From positions 1 through 64,000 of the forward strand of contig LYSV01000012.1 in NCBI GenBank assembly GCA_001657315.1: DNA of 64,000 bases. Reading direction: 5' to 3'. The position numbers were made by a program, and so were the translations under genes. The notes below the pieces were generated by a model. It had not been told where the DNA came from. It saw nothing but the letters and a program-made list of their open reading frames with translations, and did not search any database. This stretch comes from Flammeovirgaceae bacterium BBD 1991-12 (GTDB lineage Bacteria > Bacteroidota > Bacteroidia > Cytophagales > Cyclobacteriaceae). This document shows positions 8,291 to 17,587 of the stretch, in pieces (the first letter of the stretch is position 1; each line of letters opens with the position of its first letter).

Positions 8291-10768
8291 ATGAGATACC
8301 ACACTCTGGTAGGATCTGTTTGTCTTCTGCTTCTCTTCTACCCGTCTCTGGGGCAGGAAGCGACGACAGGGGAGAAGATCCGTTTCAACAAAGGCTGGAA
8401 ATTTCATAAAGGCGAGGCGGAGGGAGCGGAAAGACCGTCGTTTGATGACTCCGGCTGGAGGGAGCTCGCGCTGCCGCATGACTGGGCCATAGAAGGCCCC
8501 TTTAGCCGGGAATACAATGCCCGCGCCGGTGGCCTGCCTTTCCATGGTACGGGATGGTATAGGAAATCCTTCACCCTGCCCACGGCAAGTAAGGGTAAAC
8601 ATGTGGAGATCACTTTCGATGGTGCCATGTACAATGCACATGTATGGATCAACGGTACCTTTTTGGGGAACCGGCCCTTTGGCTATATAGGATTTCATTT
8701 TGACCTGACACCCTACCTGAAAGCGGAGGGAGAGAATATCATTGCCGTCAGGCTGCAGCCGGAAGACCTGTCCTCGCGGTGGTATCCCGGTGCCGGTATT
8801 TATCGCAATGTATGGCTTTCAGTCAATGATCCGGTGCATTTTAAGACGTGGGGGACATTCGTTACCACACCGGAGGTGACCAAAAGGAATGCTACGGTAC
8901 AGGTGGAAACGGAAATTGAGAATACCGCCACTTCGGCGTCCAGTGTCAGGTGGATCACAACGATCATGGATCATGAGGGCAAAGTGGTGGCAGAAAAGTC
9001 CATGCCCGTTTCCATGTCCCCGTCCGCTTCCCTCAAAAAGAGCACTACCTTAAAAGTGCCGCGTCCCACGCTTTGGGATACGGAAAACCCATATTTGTAT
9101 ACCATACTGCTACAGATAGAAAGAGATGGGAAGATCGTAGAAAACCAGACCGAGCCCCTGGGGATACGCACCATCCGGTATGAAGTGGGAAAAGGCTTTT
9201 TCCTGAACGGGAAGCTGACCCGTATGAAAGGGGCCTGCCTGCATCATGATCTGGGCCCATTGGGTGCTGCGGTCAACCGTAGAGCCACGGAACGGCAGCT
9301 GGAGATTATGAAATCCATGGGGGTGAATGCCATCCGCACAAGTCATAACCCGCCCTCACCCGAGCAGCTGGAGCTTTGTGATAAAATGGGCCTGCTGGTG
9401 CAGGTGGAAGCGTTTGACTGCTGGGAAATGGCCAAGGTGCCGAATGGCTACAACAAGTATTTTGTAGAATGGCACGAGCGTGACCTGAGGGATATGATCC
9501 GCAGGGATCGCAACCACCCCTCCGTGGTCATGTGGAGCATAGGCAATGAAATACTGGAGCAGTGGCAGAAGGATGGGGCCAAATGGGCAAAGGTACTGTC
9601 CGGCATAGTCAGAGATGAAGACAGTACACGCCCGGTAACGGCGGGCTTCAACTCCGGCGATCCTGCCATAGACCACGGTCTTGCACAGACACTGGATGTG
9701 GTGGGGTTCAACTACAAGCCGCTGGAATATTCCAAATGGCTGAAGGAAAACCCTGACTTTATCATTCTCGCCTCGGAAACCTCTTCCTGTACCAGTACCC
9801 GGGGAGCTTACCATTTTCCCATAGAGAAATACAAGACCCATCCCTCACGGCAGGTGACCAGCTACGATATCATTGGTCCCGGATGGGCCTACCCGCCGGA
9901 CATCGAGTTCGATGCGCTGGAGAAAAACCCGTCCGTCATTGGTGAATTTATCTGGACAGGGCAGGACTACCTGGGTGAGCCCACACCCTATGGAGGAAGG
10001 GACAACAGCACCAATGGTTACTGGAATGACGACTGGCCCGTGCACAGCTCCTACTTTGCCCCGGTAGACCTCGTGGGCTTCCCCAAAGACCGCTACTACC
10101 TGTATCAAAGCCAGTGGACCAGGGAGCCTATGGTCCATGTGTTGCCTCACTGGAACTGGGCCGGGAGGGAGGGTGAAAGTATTCCCGTATACAGCTTTAC
10201 CAATTGTGAGGAAGTGGAGCTTTTCCTTAACGGCAAATCACTCGGCAAACGTGTGAAAGGCGTAGATAAAACACCCATAAAAGTAGACTTTGCCAAATGG
10301 GAGGGGGGCGACTTCATGTCCAAATACCGGCTGCGGTGGGATGTCCCCTACGCTCCCGGCGAGCTTAAGGTGATTGGCTACATAGATGGCCAAAAAGCCG
10401 CTGAAAAAGTGATCAACACAGCGGGTGAGCCCTATCAGCTCAGGCTCACACCCGACCGGAAGGCTATAAAAGCGGATGACGAGGACATCAGCTATATCGC
10501 TGTGGAAGTGCTGGACAAAGATGGTAACCTCTGTCCCTGGGCCGATCACAGGATACGCTTTTTCGTAGAAGGACAAGGTGAGATCGCCGCTGTGGGCAAC
10601 GGTGACCCTTCCAACATCACCCCCTTTACTGCCGATTACCAGCGGGCATTCTACGGCAAATGCATGCTCATTGTCAGATCAAAAAGCAGCGCGGGAGAGA
10701 TCCGTGTCAAAGCCATTTCAACCGACCGGCCCCTGAAAGAGGCGGAGATTACCCTGCAGGCCGAATGA
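8291..10768 (+). CDS. Glycoside hydrolase family 2 (beta-galactosidase-like), secreted
   Basis: FNKGWKFHKGEAEGAERPSFDDSGWRELALPHDW..., IRTSHNPPSPEQLELCDKMGLLV, SIGNEI; ATG 8291 with signal peptide. Confidence 0.93.
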   Translation: MRYHTLVGSVCLLLLFYPSLGQEATTGEKIRFNKGWKFHKGEAEGAERPSFDDSGWRELALPHDWAIEGPFSREYNARAGGLPFHGTGWYRKSFTLPTASKGKHVEITFDGAMYNAHVWINGTFLGNRPFGYIGFHFDLTPYLKAEGENIIAVRLQPEDLSSRWYPGAGIYRNVWLSVNDPVHFKTWGTFVTTPEVTKRNATVQVETEIENTATSASSVRWITTIMDHEGKVVAEKSMPVSMSPSASLKKSTTLKVPRPTLWDTENPYLYTILLQIERDGKIVENQTEPLGIRTIRYEVGKGFFLNGKLTRMKGACLHHDLGPLGAAVNRRATERQLEIMKSMGVNAIRTSHNPPSPEQLELCDKMGLLVQVEAFDCWEMAKVPNGYNKYFVEWHERDLRDMIRRDRNHPSVVMWSIGNEILEQWQKDGAKWAKVLSGIVRDEDSTRPVTAGFNSGDPAIDHGLAQTLDVVGFNYKPLEYSKWLKENPDFIILASETSSCTSTRGAYHFPIEKYKTHPSRQVTSYDIIGPGWAYPPDIEFDALEKNPSVIGEFIWTGQDYLGEPTPYGGRDNSTNGYWNDDWPVHSSYFAPVDLVGFPKDRYYLYQSQWTREPMVHVLPHWNWAGREGESIPVYSFTNCEEVELFLNGKSLGKRVKGVDKTPIKVDFAKWEGGDFMSKYRLRWDVPYAPGELKVIGYIDGQKAAEKVINTAGEPYQLRLTPDRKAIKADDEDISYIAVEVLDKDGNLCPWADHRIRFFVEGQGEIAAVGNGDPSNITPFTADYQRAFYGKCMLIVRSKSSAGEIRVKAISTDRPLKEAEITLQAE

Positions 10769-10851
10769 ACCTCACCTGGAGGGTGCAATCTGATCTTTAT
10801 TGACATGTGGTTGTTATTCTATGCTTTCAATAACGCACAAAAATAGTCCAC

Positions 10852-11002
10852 CGTCATTCCTCACAGAGTCCTGCGGACGGCCGGTGGCTGTGGAGGGGTA
10901 GGGTATGTGCGAGAGCCGTCCGCAGGACTCCGTGAGGAATCTATTGGGTCGTTTGGGCTGCTCACGCACACACCTGATCCCACGAAGCTGGCAGGAATGA
11001 CG
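10852..11002. repeat. Nested inverted repeat (MITE/REP-like element)
   Basis: Outer CGTCATTCC 10852-10860 / GGAATGACG 10994-11002; inner ATTCCTCACAGAGTCCTGCGGACGGC 10856-10881 / GCCGTCCGCAGGACTCCGTGAGGAAT 10915-10940 (one mismatch). Confidence 0.85.
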
Positions 11003-11059
11003 AAAAAAATAGGTGGGCACTGAATGACATGAGGAGGAAATCAGCGCCCCAGCCTGGAA

Positions 11060-11701
11060 CTACGATATCTGAATAATCCCTTTTTCTATAGCCAGACGTA
11101 CAAGAGCGGCAGATGTATTCACATTAAGTTTATGCATGATATTTCTCCGGTGAGTTTTTACTGTATGTCTGCTAATGTTTAATTTTTCGGCTATTTCCTT
11201 GCTGTTCAGGCCATCCGCGAGACACTTGATGATCTCCTTTTCCCTTTCGGACAGCTCATTCAGATCGGGACCGGACCTTCGTTTATCACGAAAGTAATCA
11301 AATACCTGATCACTGATCTTCGTATGAAAATAGTTTTCTTTTTGACTCACTTTTTTGATCGCCTCTACGAGTTCTTCTTTAGAGGCATCTTTGAGTATAT
11401 ATCCCTGGGCTCCTTTTTCAAGTGCCTTTTTTACGTATTTCATGGATTGATGCATGGTTAGCATCAATATGGGTTTATTTATACTGTGTTCTTTCAAGAG
11501 TTCCATTGTGGTCAGGCCATCCATGATCGGCATATCAATATCCATCAGGATAACGTCTACTTCGGTTGCCGTTAAAATAGACACCAGTTCATTGCCATTC
11601 TTTGTATGCCGTACCACTTCTATATTGTCACCAGGTTTGAACATGGCCTGCATACCCTCAGCAAACAAGGGATGGTCATCTACCAGTAGTACCTTTATCA
11701 T
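11060..11701 (-). CDS. NarL/LuxR-family response regulator
   Basis: IKVLLVDDHPLFAEGMQAMF...; LSEREKEIIKCLADGLNSKEIAEKLNISRHTVKTHRRNI. Confidence 0.95.
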   Translation of the reverse strand: MIKVLLVDDHPLFAEGMQAMFKPGDNIEVVRHTKNGNELVSILTATEVDVILMDIDMPIMDGLTTMELLKEHSINKPILMLTMHQSMKYVKKALEKGAQGYILKDASKEELVEAIKKVSQKENYFHTKISDQVFDYFRDKRRSGPDLNELSEREKEIIKCLADGLNSKEIAEKLNISRHTVKTHRRNIMHKLNVNTSAALVRLAIEKGIIQIS

Positions 11702-11704
11702 TTG

Positions 11705-13555
11705 CTATATCAAATCAACGTTTACCGAGATGGGCAGATCAACCGTAACAGTTGTCCCCTTACCCGGCTGAGTATCAAATATGATCTCTCCATCTTTATG
11801 CCTGATCATTTTATTCAGGCTTTCAAGGCCCATACCTTCAGCCTCTGGCTGTCGGATCTTTTCAGGATCAAAGCCCACACCATCATCATGCACGACGATA
11901 CTGATCAATCGCTCCTCTTCAAAAAAGGTCAACGAAACGGACAGCCGCCTCGCATCAGCGTGCTTAAGTGAATTACTTAAAAGCTCCTGTACAATTCGGT
12001 AGACCATTATCTGACTCTCGGAATCCATGCTGCCCTCGCATCGGGATGCAGAAAGCTCTACCTTCACCTCTCCCGATTCGCTCAGGTAGGTGGTCAGTTC
12101 CTTCAAAGCCGGCATCAGCCCGAAGTTCTCAGAGATCCCCATATTCAGCGCGTGAGACATATTCCTGACATCAGCACAAGCCTGATCGATAAGAGTCGTG
12201 AGAATATGATGGTTGTGAATGACACCTTTATCTATGCCATTAAGATTGACTTTAATGGTAGCCAGCAAACTGCCAAAATGATTATGTAACTCCTGTGCCA
12301 GACGCTTCCTTTCACGATCTCTTCCCTCCACCATGGCCTGAAGTGTTTTGGTTTCCTGCGTGTTGAGCAGGGTTTTGATCTTTTCACTATGTTCCCGTCG
12401 TTCATTGGAGGCCACCAGTTTGGAAGTATAAAATCGCTGACGAAAAAAAAGGATCAATACGACGGAGAGAAGTAATAAAATAACTGCAATGATGATATAG
12501 GTACGCTGAAGCGATTGCCGGTTTTCCAACAGATCGATTTCCTTTTCCTTCAGGCTTACTTCAAAGGCGGTTCGCAGGTCTGCTATCTTTCGGGTTGATT
12601 CCGCATTTTCAATGCTGTCCTTGTAGGTAATATACTTTTTCTGGTAGGTCAATGCTTTTTTAAAGTCTTCTTTCTTCTCATACAGCCCGGACAGCAGCAG
12701 TGAAGCATCTCTTATTTGCTGCTTCAGGTCCAGTACTTCTGCCATGGCCAGTGCTTTTTTAGTATGGTCTATCGCAGGTCCGATGTCCTCAAGTTCCAGA
12801 TAAATATTTCCCAATTGATTGTGATAATCTGCCATACCAAACTGATCTCCAAGTGGCTCCAGCATTTCAATGGTTTTCAACAGATCCCGTTTGGCAGTGG
12901 AATAATCTCCCTGTTTCCAGTAAACGAGGGCTCTGTTGCCCAGTGTATAAGCCATACCGATCTTTAATCCTACTGCATTGAAAAGAGGCTCTGCCTCATT
13001 GTAGAGTAATAAGGCAGAGTCCAGGAGGTTTGTGGTATAATACACAAAACCTGTATTGAGGAGATTTATCGCCAACTGTTCCTTGTTTCCATGTAACCGA
13101 ATGATCTCAATGGCCTTTTTTTGGTGAACCAAAGCATTTTTGAAATCATTGTTCGAGATATAGGTATTTGCTATTTCTATATACGCCTCTACCTGAAGGT
13201 CAATGTTATTACCGTCGATAGCCGCCCGCAGGCTCAGGAACAGATTTTCAATAGACTTCTTCAAATCCCCTCTGGTCCGGAATGCTACCCCTTTGAATTG
13301 ATATGCTTTTATCCGGTGTTCCTCAGAATCAGCCTGTTCAGCCAGATCCAACAGCAGATCTGCGTACATAAGTTTGTCTTGCGGAGCGGCAGATAATGTT
13401 GAAATTGTACTGACAAGCTTAAGTTTTGATGAAAGCGAAAGGGTGTCATTTTCATAGAAAACCTGTTTCAGGCTATCAGCCTTTCTTTGATCCTGCGCCA
13501 GGGCCCATCCCAATAGCACCGGGAAAAAGAAAAACAATGCAAATACTTTTCTCAC
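11705..13555 (-). CDS. TPR-containing sensor histidine kinase (HisKA_3)
   Basis: Signal peptide, TPRs, TM, RDRERKRLAQELHNHFGSLLATIK; HATPase region DDGVGFDPEKIRQPEAEGMGLESL. Confidence 0.95.
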   Translation of the reverse strand: MRKVFALFFFFPVLLGWALAQDQRKADSLKQVFYENDTLSLSSKLKLVSTISTLSAAPQDKLMYADLLLDLAEQADSEEHRIKAYQFKGVAFRTRGDLKKSIENLFLSLRAAIDGNNIDLQVEAYIEIANTYISNNDFKNALVHQKKAIEIIRLHGNKEQLAINLLNTGFVYYTTNLLDSALLLYNEAEPLFNAVGLKIGMAYTLGNRALVYWKQGDYSTAKRDLLKTIEMLEPLGDQFGMADYHNQLGNIYLELEDIGPAIDHTKKALAMAEVLDLKQQIRDASLLLSGLYEKKEDFKKALTYQKKYITYKDSIENAESTRKIADLRTAFEVSLKEKEIDLLENRQSLQRTYIIIAVILLLLSVVLILFFRQRFYTSKLVASNERREHSEKIKTLLNTQETKTLQAMVEGRDRERKRLAQELHNHFGSLLATIKVNLNGIDKGVIHNHHILTTLIDQACADVRNMSHALNMGISENFGLMPALKELTTYLSESGEVKVELSASRCEGSMDSESQIMVYRIVQELLSNSLKHADARRLSVSLTFFEEERLISIVVHDDGVGFDPEKIRQPEAEGMGLESLNKMIRHKDGEIIFDTQPGKGTTVTVDLPISVNVDLI

Positions 13556-13589
13556 AAGCTAAAGCACATAGCTAACCAATGACTACTGA

Positions 13590-14099
13590 TTATCCTCTTT
13601 GATTGGCCTGAAGAACGGGATCGACCATGGCATACTGAGTGACAGCATGATCATCTTTAAATTCAAACCATAGATCATAATGCTCTACGTGTGTATTATC
13701 AACGGGAACCCTATTGATTTTAACAAGCTGACTTTCCCTGTCCAGTGTGGTGCTGTTGGCGATCGGAGGTTTCGACTGGGTCTCAAATTTGCGTACGAAG
13801 CTGCCTGCATATATTTTTTCATCCTTTTCCACATTACATAGATTAAACTCAATGGCCTCCAGACCGATCACACCTATTGGCCCCTGAGGATCAAGTATGG
13901 CATATGGGAAATGGATATCAGGGAAACCGGCGTATCTTAAATATACCGGTATCGGATAACGGTTAAAGATAGAGGTTCCTACAATTTTGCTTAGGTTAAA
14001 TAGCTGGATATTAACGAGTTGTACTTCTCCTGAGTGGGTGCCTCGTGCTGTGTTGGTGTTTGTCCCGGGGGTGGACACCTGTTCTAATATCGTTTCCAT
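13590..14099 (-). CDS. Uncharacterised 169-aa protein, first gene of putative HK/RR operon
   Basis: 34-nt gap to kinase start, same strand; no signal peptide seen. Confidence 0.75.
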   Translation of the reverse strand: METILEQVSTPGTNTNTARGTHSGEVQLVNIQLFNLSKIVGTSIFNRYPIPVYLRYAGFPDIHFPYAILDPQGPIGVIGLEAIEFNLCNVEKDEKIYAGSFVRKFETQSKPPIANSTTLDRESQLVKINRVPVDNTHVEHYDLWFEFKDDHAVTQYAMVDPVLQANQRG

Positions 14100-14170
14100 A
14101 GTTCTGTTGTTTAGTAAATGAAATATTAGCCTGTTGCTGATTCAAAGGTATGCTGCTGTCTGAGGACTCT

Positions 14171-14190
14171 AATACCCCAAAAGGGGTATT
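14171..14190. promoter_or_regulatory. Candidate operator palindrome AATACCCC-AAAA-GGGGTATT
   Basis: Perfect 8-bp arms in the divergent intergenic region between 14099 (-) and 14534 (+). Confidence 0.4.
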
Positions 14191-14533
14191 TTCAACTACC
14201 ATTACTTAAGTTAACACCTCTTTTATCAAGATCAAATGAAAGTCCCGTAAGAAAGGATCCCGCCCGCAGTTTTCTTTAAAAACGGTTGAGATTACAACCT
14301 GACAACAGGTAAATACTATCCTTTTTTTCTCTTATGAAGTAAAGGCCGGATACCTCTCATTTTACATATCCACACCGATAGTAGTAAAGATCGAAATACC
14401 TCCTTTGACTGATCAAAAAACAATGATCACCAGCAAAATTTGACTTGTCCTTTGACGATGCGCATTACGATAAAGACAAGGCGAAACCCGAAAAGCCCAT
14501 ATTAAACAGAGTAGGGATCTAAACGCAACGAAA

Positions 14534-15229
14534 ATGTTAAACATTGAAAAGTTAAGCACAACCACGAATTACACCATTTATTTAAAAAATGAAGGTGCAG
14601 ACGGTAAGAATTTCTGGTGCTTTTTGGAAAAACCGGAGGGGTTACCCACTTCAGATGTTTTTGCGAATTCATCAGCTTCCTTGTTCGTACAGCCCAATTA
14701 CGGGGGAACAAATAAGTTCACTATTCCACTACAATACATACTCGGCGCGGGAGCTTCCAATAATGCAGTAGCCCAGGGTGTGCAAATCGATAGCAGTATT
14801 ATCAAAAATGTACAGCTAAGAGAAGTCTGGGAGGCCGACTACGCCACTGTACCTCCGAATCAGGGGCCGGAAGTGAGTATTGTCCAGGGGGCTACAAGTC
14901 CTGATGGCACCATCGGTTACAATTCAAATGATTTCGATAAAGTAAAAAATGAAAATGCAAAGTGGTACAGCAGCATGAGTTTTGGTATCCAGTCACCTAA
15001 TGGTTTTTTGGGAGTAACCTGGTCTCCTTCACCTAGTGATGCCAATACGATCACTCCTAAATTTTCCTTTTACATATCTACGGGTTCATTCACCAGCTTT
15101 GAGCTGGCTGATATTGCAACGGTGTCAAAAGAGTCCGCAAAGGTTGAATTGAAAGATTTCAAAAACCTGGAAGCCACCGTCATTTTAACCAGCAGAGGAA
15201 CATGGTTGGTAGAAAAGGGGAAGGTTTGA
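14534..15229 (+). CDS. Uncharacterised 231-aa protein
   Basis: ATG-started ORF, no signal peptide, no family recognised. Confidence 0.75.
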   Translation: MLNIEKLSTTTNYTIYLKNEGADGKNFWCFLEKPEGLPTSDVFANSSASLFVQPNYGGTNKFTIPLQYILGAGASNNAVAQGVQIDSSIIKNVQLREVWEADYATVPPNQGPEVSIVQGATSPDGTIGYNSNDFDKVKNENAKWYSSMSFGIQSPNGFLGVTWSPSPSDANTITPKFSFYISTGSFTSFELADIATVSKESAKVELKDFKNLEATVILTSRGTWLVEKGKV

Positions 15230-15241
15230 AATAATAACGAA

Positions 15242-15264
15242 AGGGCCGCATGACTGGCGGCCCT
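15242..15264 (+). terminator. Intercistronic hairpin (possible attenuator/terminator)
   Basis: AGGGCCGC-ATGACTG-GCGGCCCT, T7 tract further downstream. Confidence 0.5.
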
Positions 15265-15282
15265 CATCTAAACTGTTTTTTT

Positions 15283-16320
15283 ATGGAACCACAGGAAAAC
15301 GACAAACAAGACCTGACCGTCGATGACTATCTGGAAGCCTTGCAGCAACGAAACCTGGTCTATAATCATGATTTCAGGTATTTCAGTAATCCCGTAACCA
15401 ATGGCAGCACTACGGAATGCGGCATACCGGATGGATGGCAGTATAAAAACGAAGGTACTGATGCGAGCATCAGTTTCGATGCAAATTCAAAGCAACTGGT
15501 CATTGAAAAGAGCTCAGACGGTAGCGTCATGAGTTTCAGACAGGCCCTCCATGAATTTCCAAGATGGGAACAGATGCTCACGGGGAAAGTGATTACGGCT
15601 TGTGTGGTGCTGGACATGGATAGATCAGGAGATGTGAACATTGTACTTTCGGATGCGATCGATTCCACCACAATTACAAAAAGCGGGAAGGGTTCCCATG
15701 AAGTAACGCTGCAGTTGAAGATCAATCCGGCGGCAAAATCGATTTCAATTACGATCGAAACGGCTGTGCCGGTCATGACCATCAGGCTTACACGTGTCTT
15801 TGTCAACGCTGGTATGGTGGCGCTGCCGAATCTGCCATGTGTTGTTCAGGGGATCATCGGTGAGCGGAGGCAATACATTGCTACTGAAACACCGCCTGCG
15901 GAAGAGTTATCATTGTGTAATCCTCCTGTCGAATTGGGCAACGATTATACCCGGTTGAACTCCGTGTTGAACAAGCGTTTTGGTGAAGGAAAGAATGGAA
16001 ATTCCTTACTCATCGATATGCGCGGATACTTCAGCAGATCGTGGGACAATGGTGCCAGTGTGGATCCCAACGCCAGTGACAGAACGGCTCCGGGAAGCGG
16101 AACGATCAAAGGTGACCATGTAAGCACATTCGAACAGGATGCTTTTCTGAAACATGATCATGGGCTCAGTTTTTCAATTGACAGGCCCATCCTGACGGGA
16201 AAAGAGGGAGCCGCAACCATTATCAATACCAGTAGTACCTCCAAAACCCAGGAAGCGATCGATGGAAAAGAGACACGCCCTAAAAATATAGCTGAGCTAT
16301 ATACCATCAAATGGGCCTGA
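15283..16320 (+). CDS. Uncharacterised protein with phage tail-collar-like C-terminus
   Basis: LLIDMRGYFSRSWDNGASVDPNASDR...GDHVSTFEQDAFLKHDH...ETRPKNIAELYTIKWA resembles tail-fibre/collar C-terminal motifs; ATG at 15283. Confidence 0.7.
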   Translation: MEPQENDKQDLTVDDYLEALQQRNLVYNHDFRYFSNPVTNGSTTECGIPDGWQYKNEGTDASISFDANSKQLVIEKSSDGSVMSFRQALHEFPRWEQMLTGKVITACVVLDMDRSGDVNIVLSDAIDSTTITKSGKGSHEVTLQLKINPAAKSISITIETAVPVMTIRLTRVFVNAGMVALPNLPCVVQGIIGERRQYIATETPPAEELSLCNPPVELGNDYTRLNSVLNKRFGEGKNGNSLLIDMRGYFSRSWDNGASVDPNASDRTAPGSGTIKGDHVSTFEQDAFLKHDHGLSFSIDRPILTGKEGAATIINTSSTSKTQEAIDGKETRPKNIAELYTIKWA

Positions 16321-16351
16321 TCTAACCGATAAAAATTTAAACACCAAAAAA

Positions 16352-17518
16352 ATGAAAAAAAGATATTTAATAACACATACAAGCAAGGCTGTTGACAGAT
16401 CAGCGGTCAGTGCATTGTTCAACATTTCTCAGGACCGTTTGGCAGAAGGAGTTTCATTTCTTTCGGCCAATAATACACTAAGCGACGAGGTGCTTCACTT
16501 TGAGGAGCTGGGGATTTCCTCTATTGTCCTTACCGAAGAGGAGGCAGATGAGCTTTCAGAAAGACAGGAGGTTGCTTCTGTGGAAGAAGATATGGAAATG
16601 GAAATTCTTGGTTTTCCTGACGAAGGATCCGAAGATATGGAAATTGAAGCAGATGGAGTTCTCTGGAACATAGAAATGGTAAAGGCTCCCGAGGCGTGGG
16701 TGAGAGTCACGGGTAAAGGCGTAAACCTGGCGATCATTGATACAGGCATAGCCACCCACCCCGATCTTGTTATAGCAGGTGGGGCTTCCTTTGTGCCCGG
16801 GGTCGACAGTTATAACGATGATAATGGCCATGGCACACACTGTGCAGGGATCGCTGCCGGGAGGAAAGGACTAAACAAGGTTTATGGAGTAGCAAGGGAC
16901 TGCAACCTTTACGCTGTAAAAGTTCTTAACGAAAAGGGGAAGGGACCAATTACTCAGGTTATCGCAGGCATGGAATGGTGTGTAAGGAACAACATTTCAG
17001 TGGCCAGCATGAGCCTGGGTGGCAAAAAACCTCCAATCAATGCGTATGCTACTGCTGTAAAAAACTGTGAAGACAATGGGGTTTCCGTCATTTGCGCATC
17101 CGGAAATTCATTCGAAACATCTTTTCCATGGGTTGGTGCGCCGGCAAACTCTTACCGACCCGGAGACGCCAATACCCGGCCTGTCGCGGTAGGAGCTATT
17201 GACAGAGATAAAGTGATTGCTGATTTCTCTTCCAGAGGAACCAATGGCCCCAACTGGAACCCTGTTTCGGTGGTAGCTCCGGGTGTCAGGATTTACTCCA
17301 CCTATCTGGAAAACGGTTATAAAATACTTTCCGGGACCAGTATGGCCTGTCCACATGTCGCTGGGTTGGCCGCTCTGATCTATCAAAGTAATCCGGACAT
17401 CACCCCCATTCAGGTAAAGGCGCTGATTTACTCTACTTCAACAGCATTGGGTAATGAGCCCTACCCTAATGAGGCTTACGGACATGGTTTGATCAACTGC
17501 AATCTTGCAACCTCTTAG
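16352..17518 (+). CDS. Subtilisin-like serine protease (S8) with I9-like prodomain, no evident signal peptide
   Basis: Catalytic blocks IIDTGIATHP, GHGTHCAGIAAG, LSGTSMACPHVAG; prodomain SSIVLTEEEADELSERQEVASVEED. Confidence 0.95.
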   Translation: MKKRYLITHTSKAVDRSAVSALFNISQDRLAEGVSFLSANNTLSDEVLHFEELGISSIVLTEEEADELSERQEVASVEEDMEMEILGFPDEGSEDMEIEADGVLWNIEMVKAPEAWVRVTGKGVNLAIIDTGIATHPDLVIAGGASFVPGVDSYNDDNGHGTHCAGIAAGRKGLNKVYGVARDCNLYAVKVLNEKGKGPITQVIAGMEWCVRNNISVASMSLGGKKPPINAYATAVKNCEDNGVSVICASGNSFETSFPWVGAPANSYRPGDANTRPVAVGAIDRDKVIADFSSRGTNGPNWNPVSVVAPGVRIYSTYLENGYKILSGTSMACPHVAGLAALIYQSNPDITPIQVKALIYSTSTALGNEPYPNEAYGHGLINCNLATS

Positions 17519-17535
17519 CCTGGAAATTCTGCAAA

Positions 17536-17571
17536 AGAAGAGCTTTAAATTTAAGAATTTGAGGCTCTTCT
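17536..17571 (+). terminator. Hairpin after the subtilase
   Basis: AGAAGAGC ... GCTCTTCT 8-bp arms followed by ATTT. Confidence 0.5.
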
Positions 17572-17587
17572 ATTTAACTTCATACAC

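Noticed and set aside
5177-10768. Complete polysaccharide utilisation locus
   Set aside because: No SusC/SusD pair or dedicated transporter/regulator is present in the window, so only a CAZyme/sulfatase cluster is claimed.
14534-16320. Prophage or contractile injection system remnant
   Set aside because: Only one tail-collar-like C-terminus; no capsid, portal, terminase, sheath, baseplate or integrase in the window.
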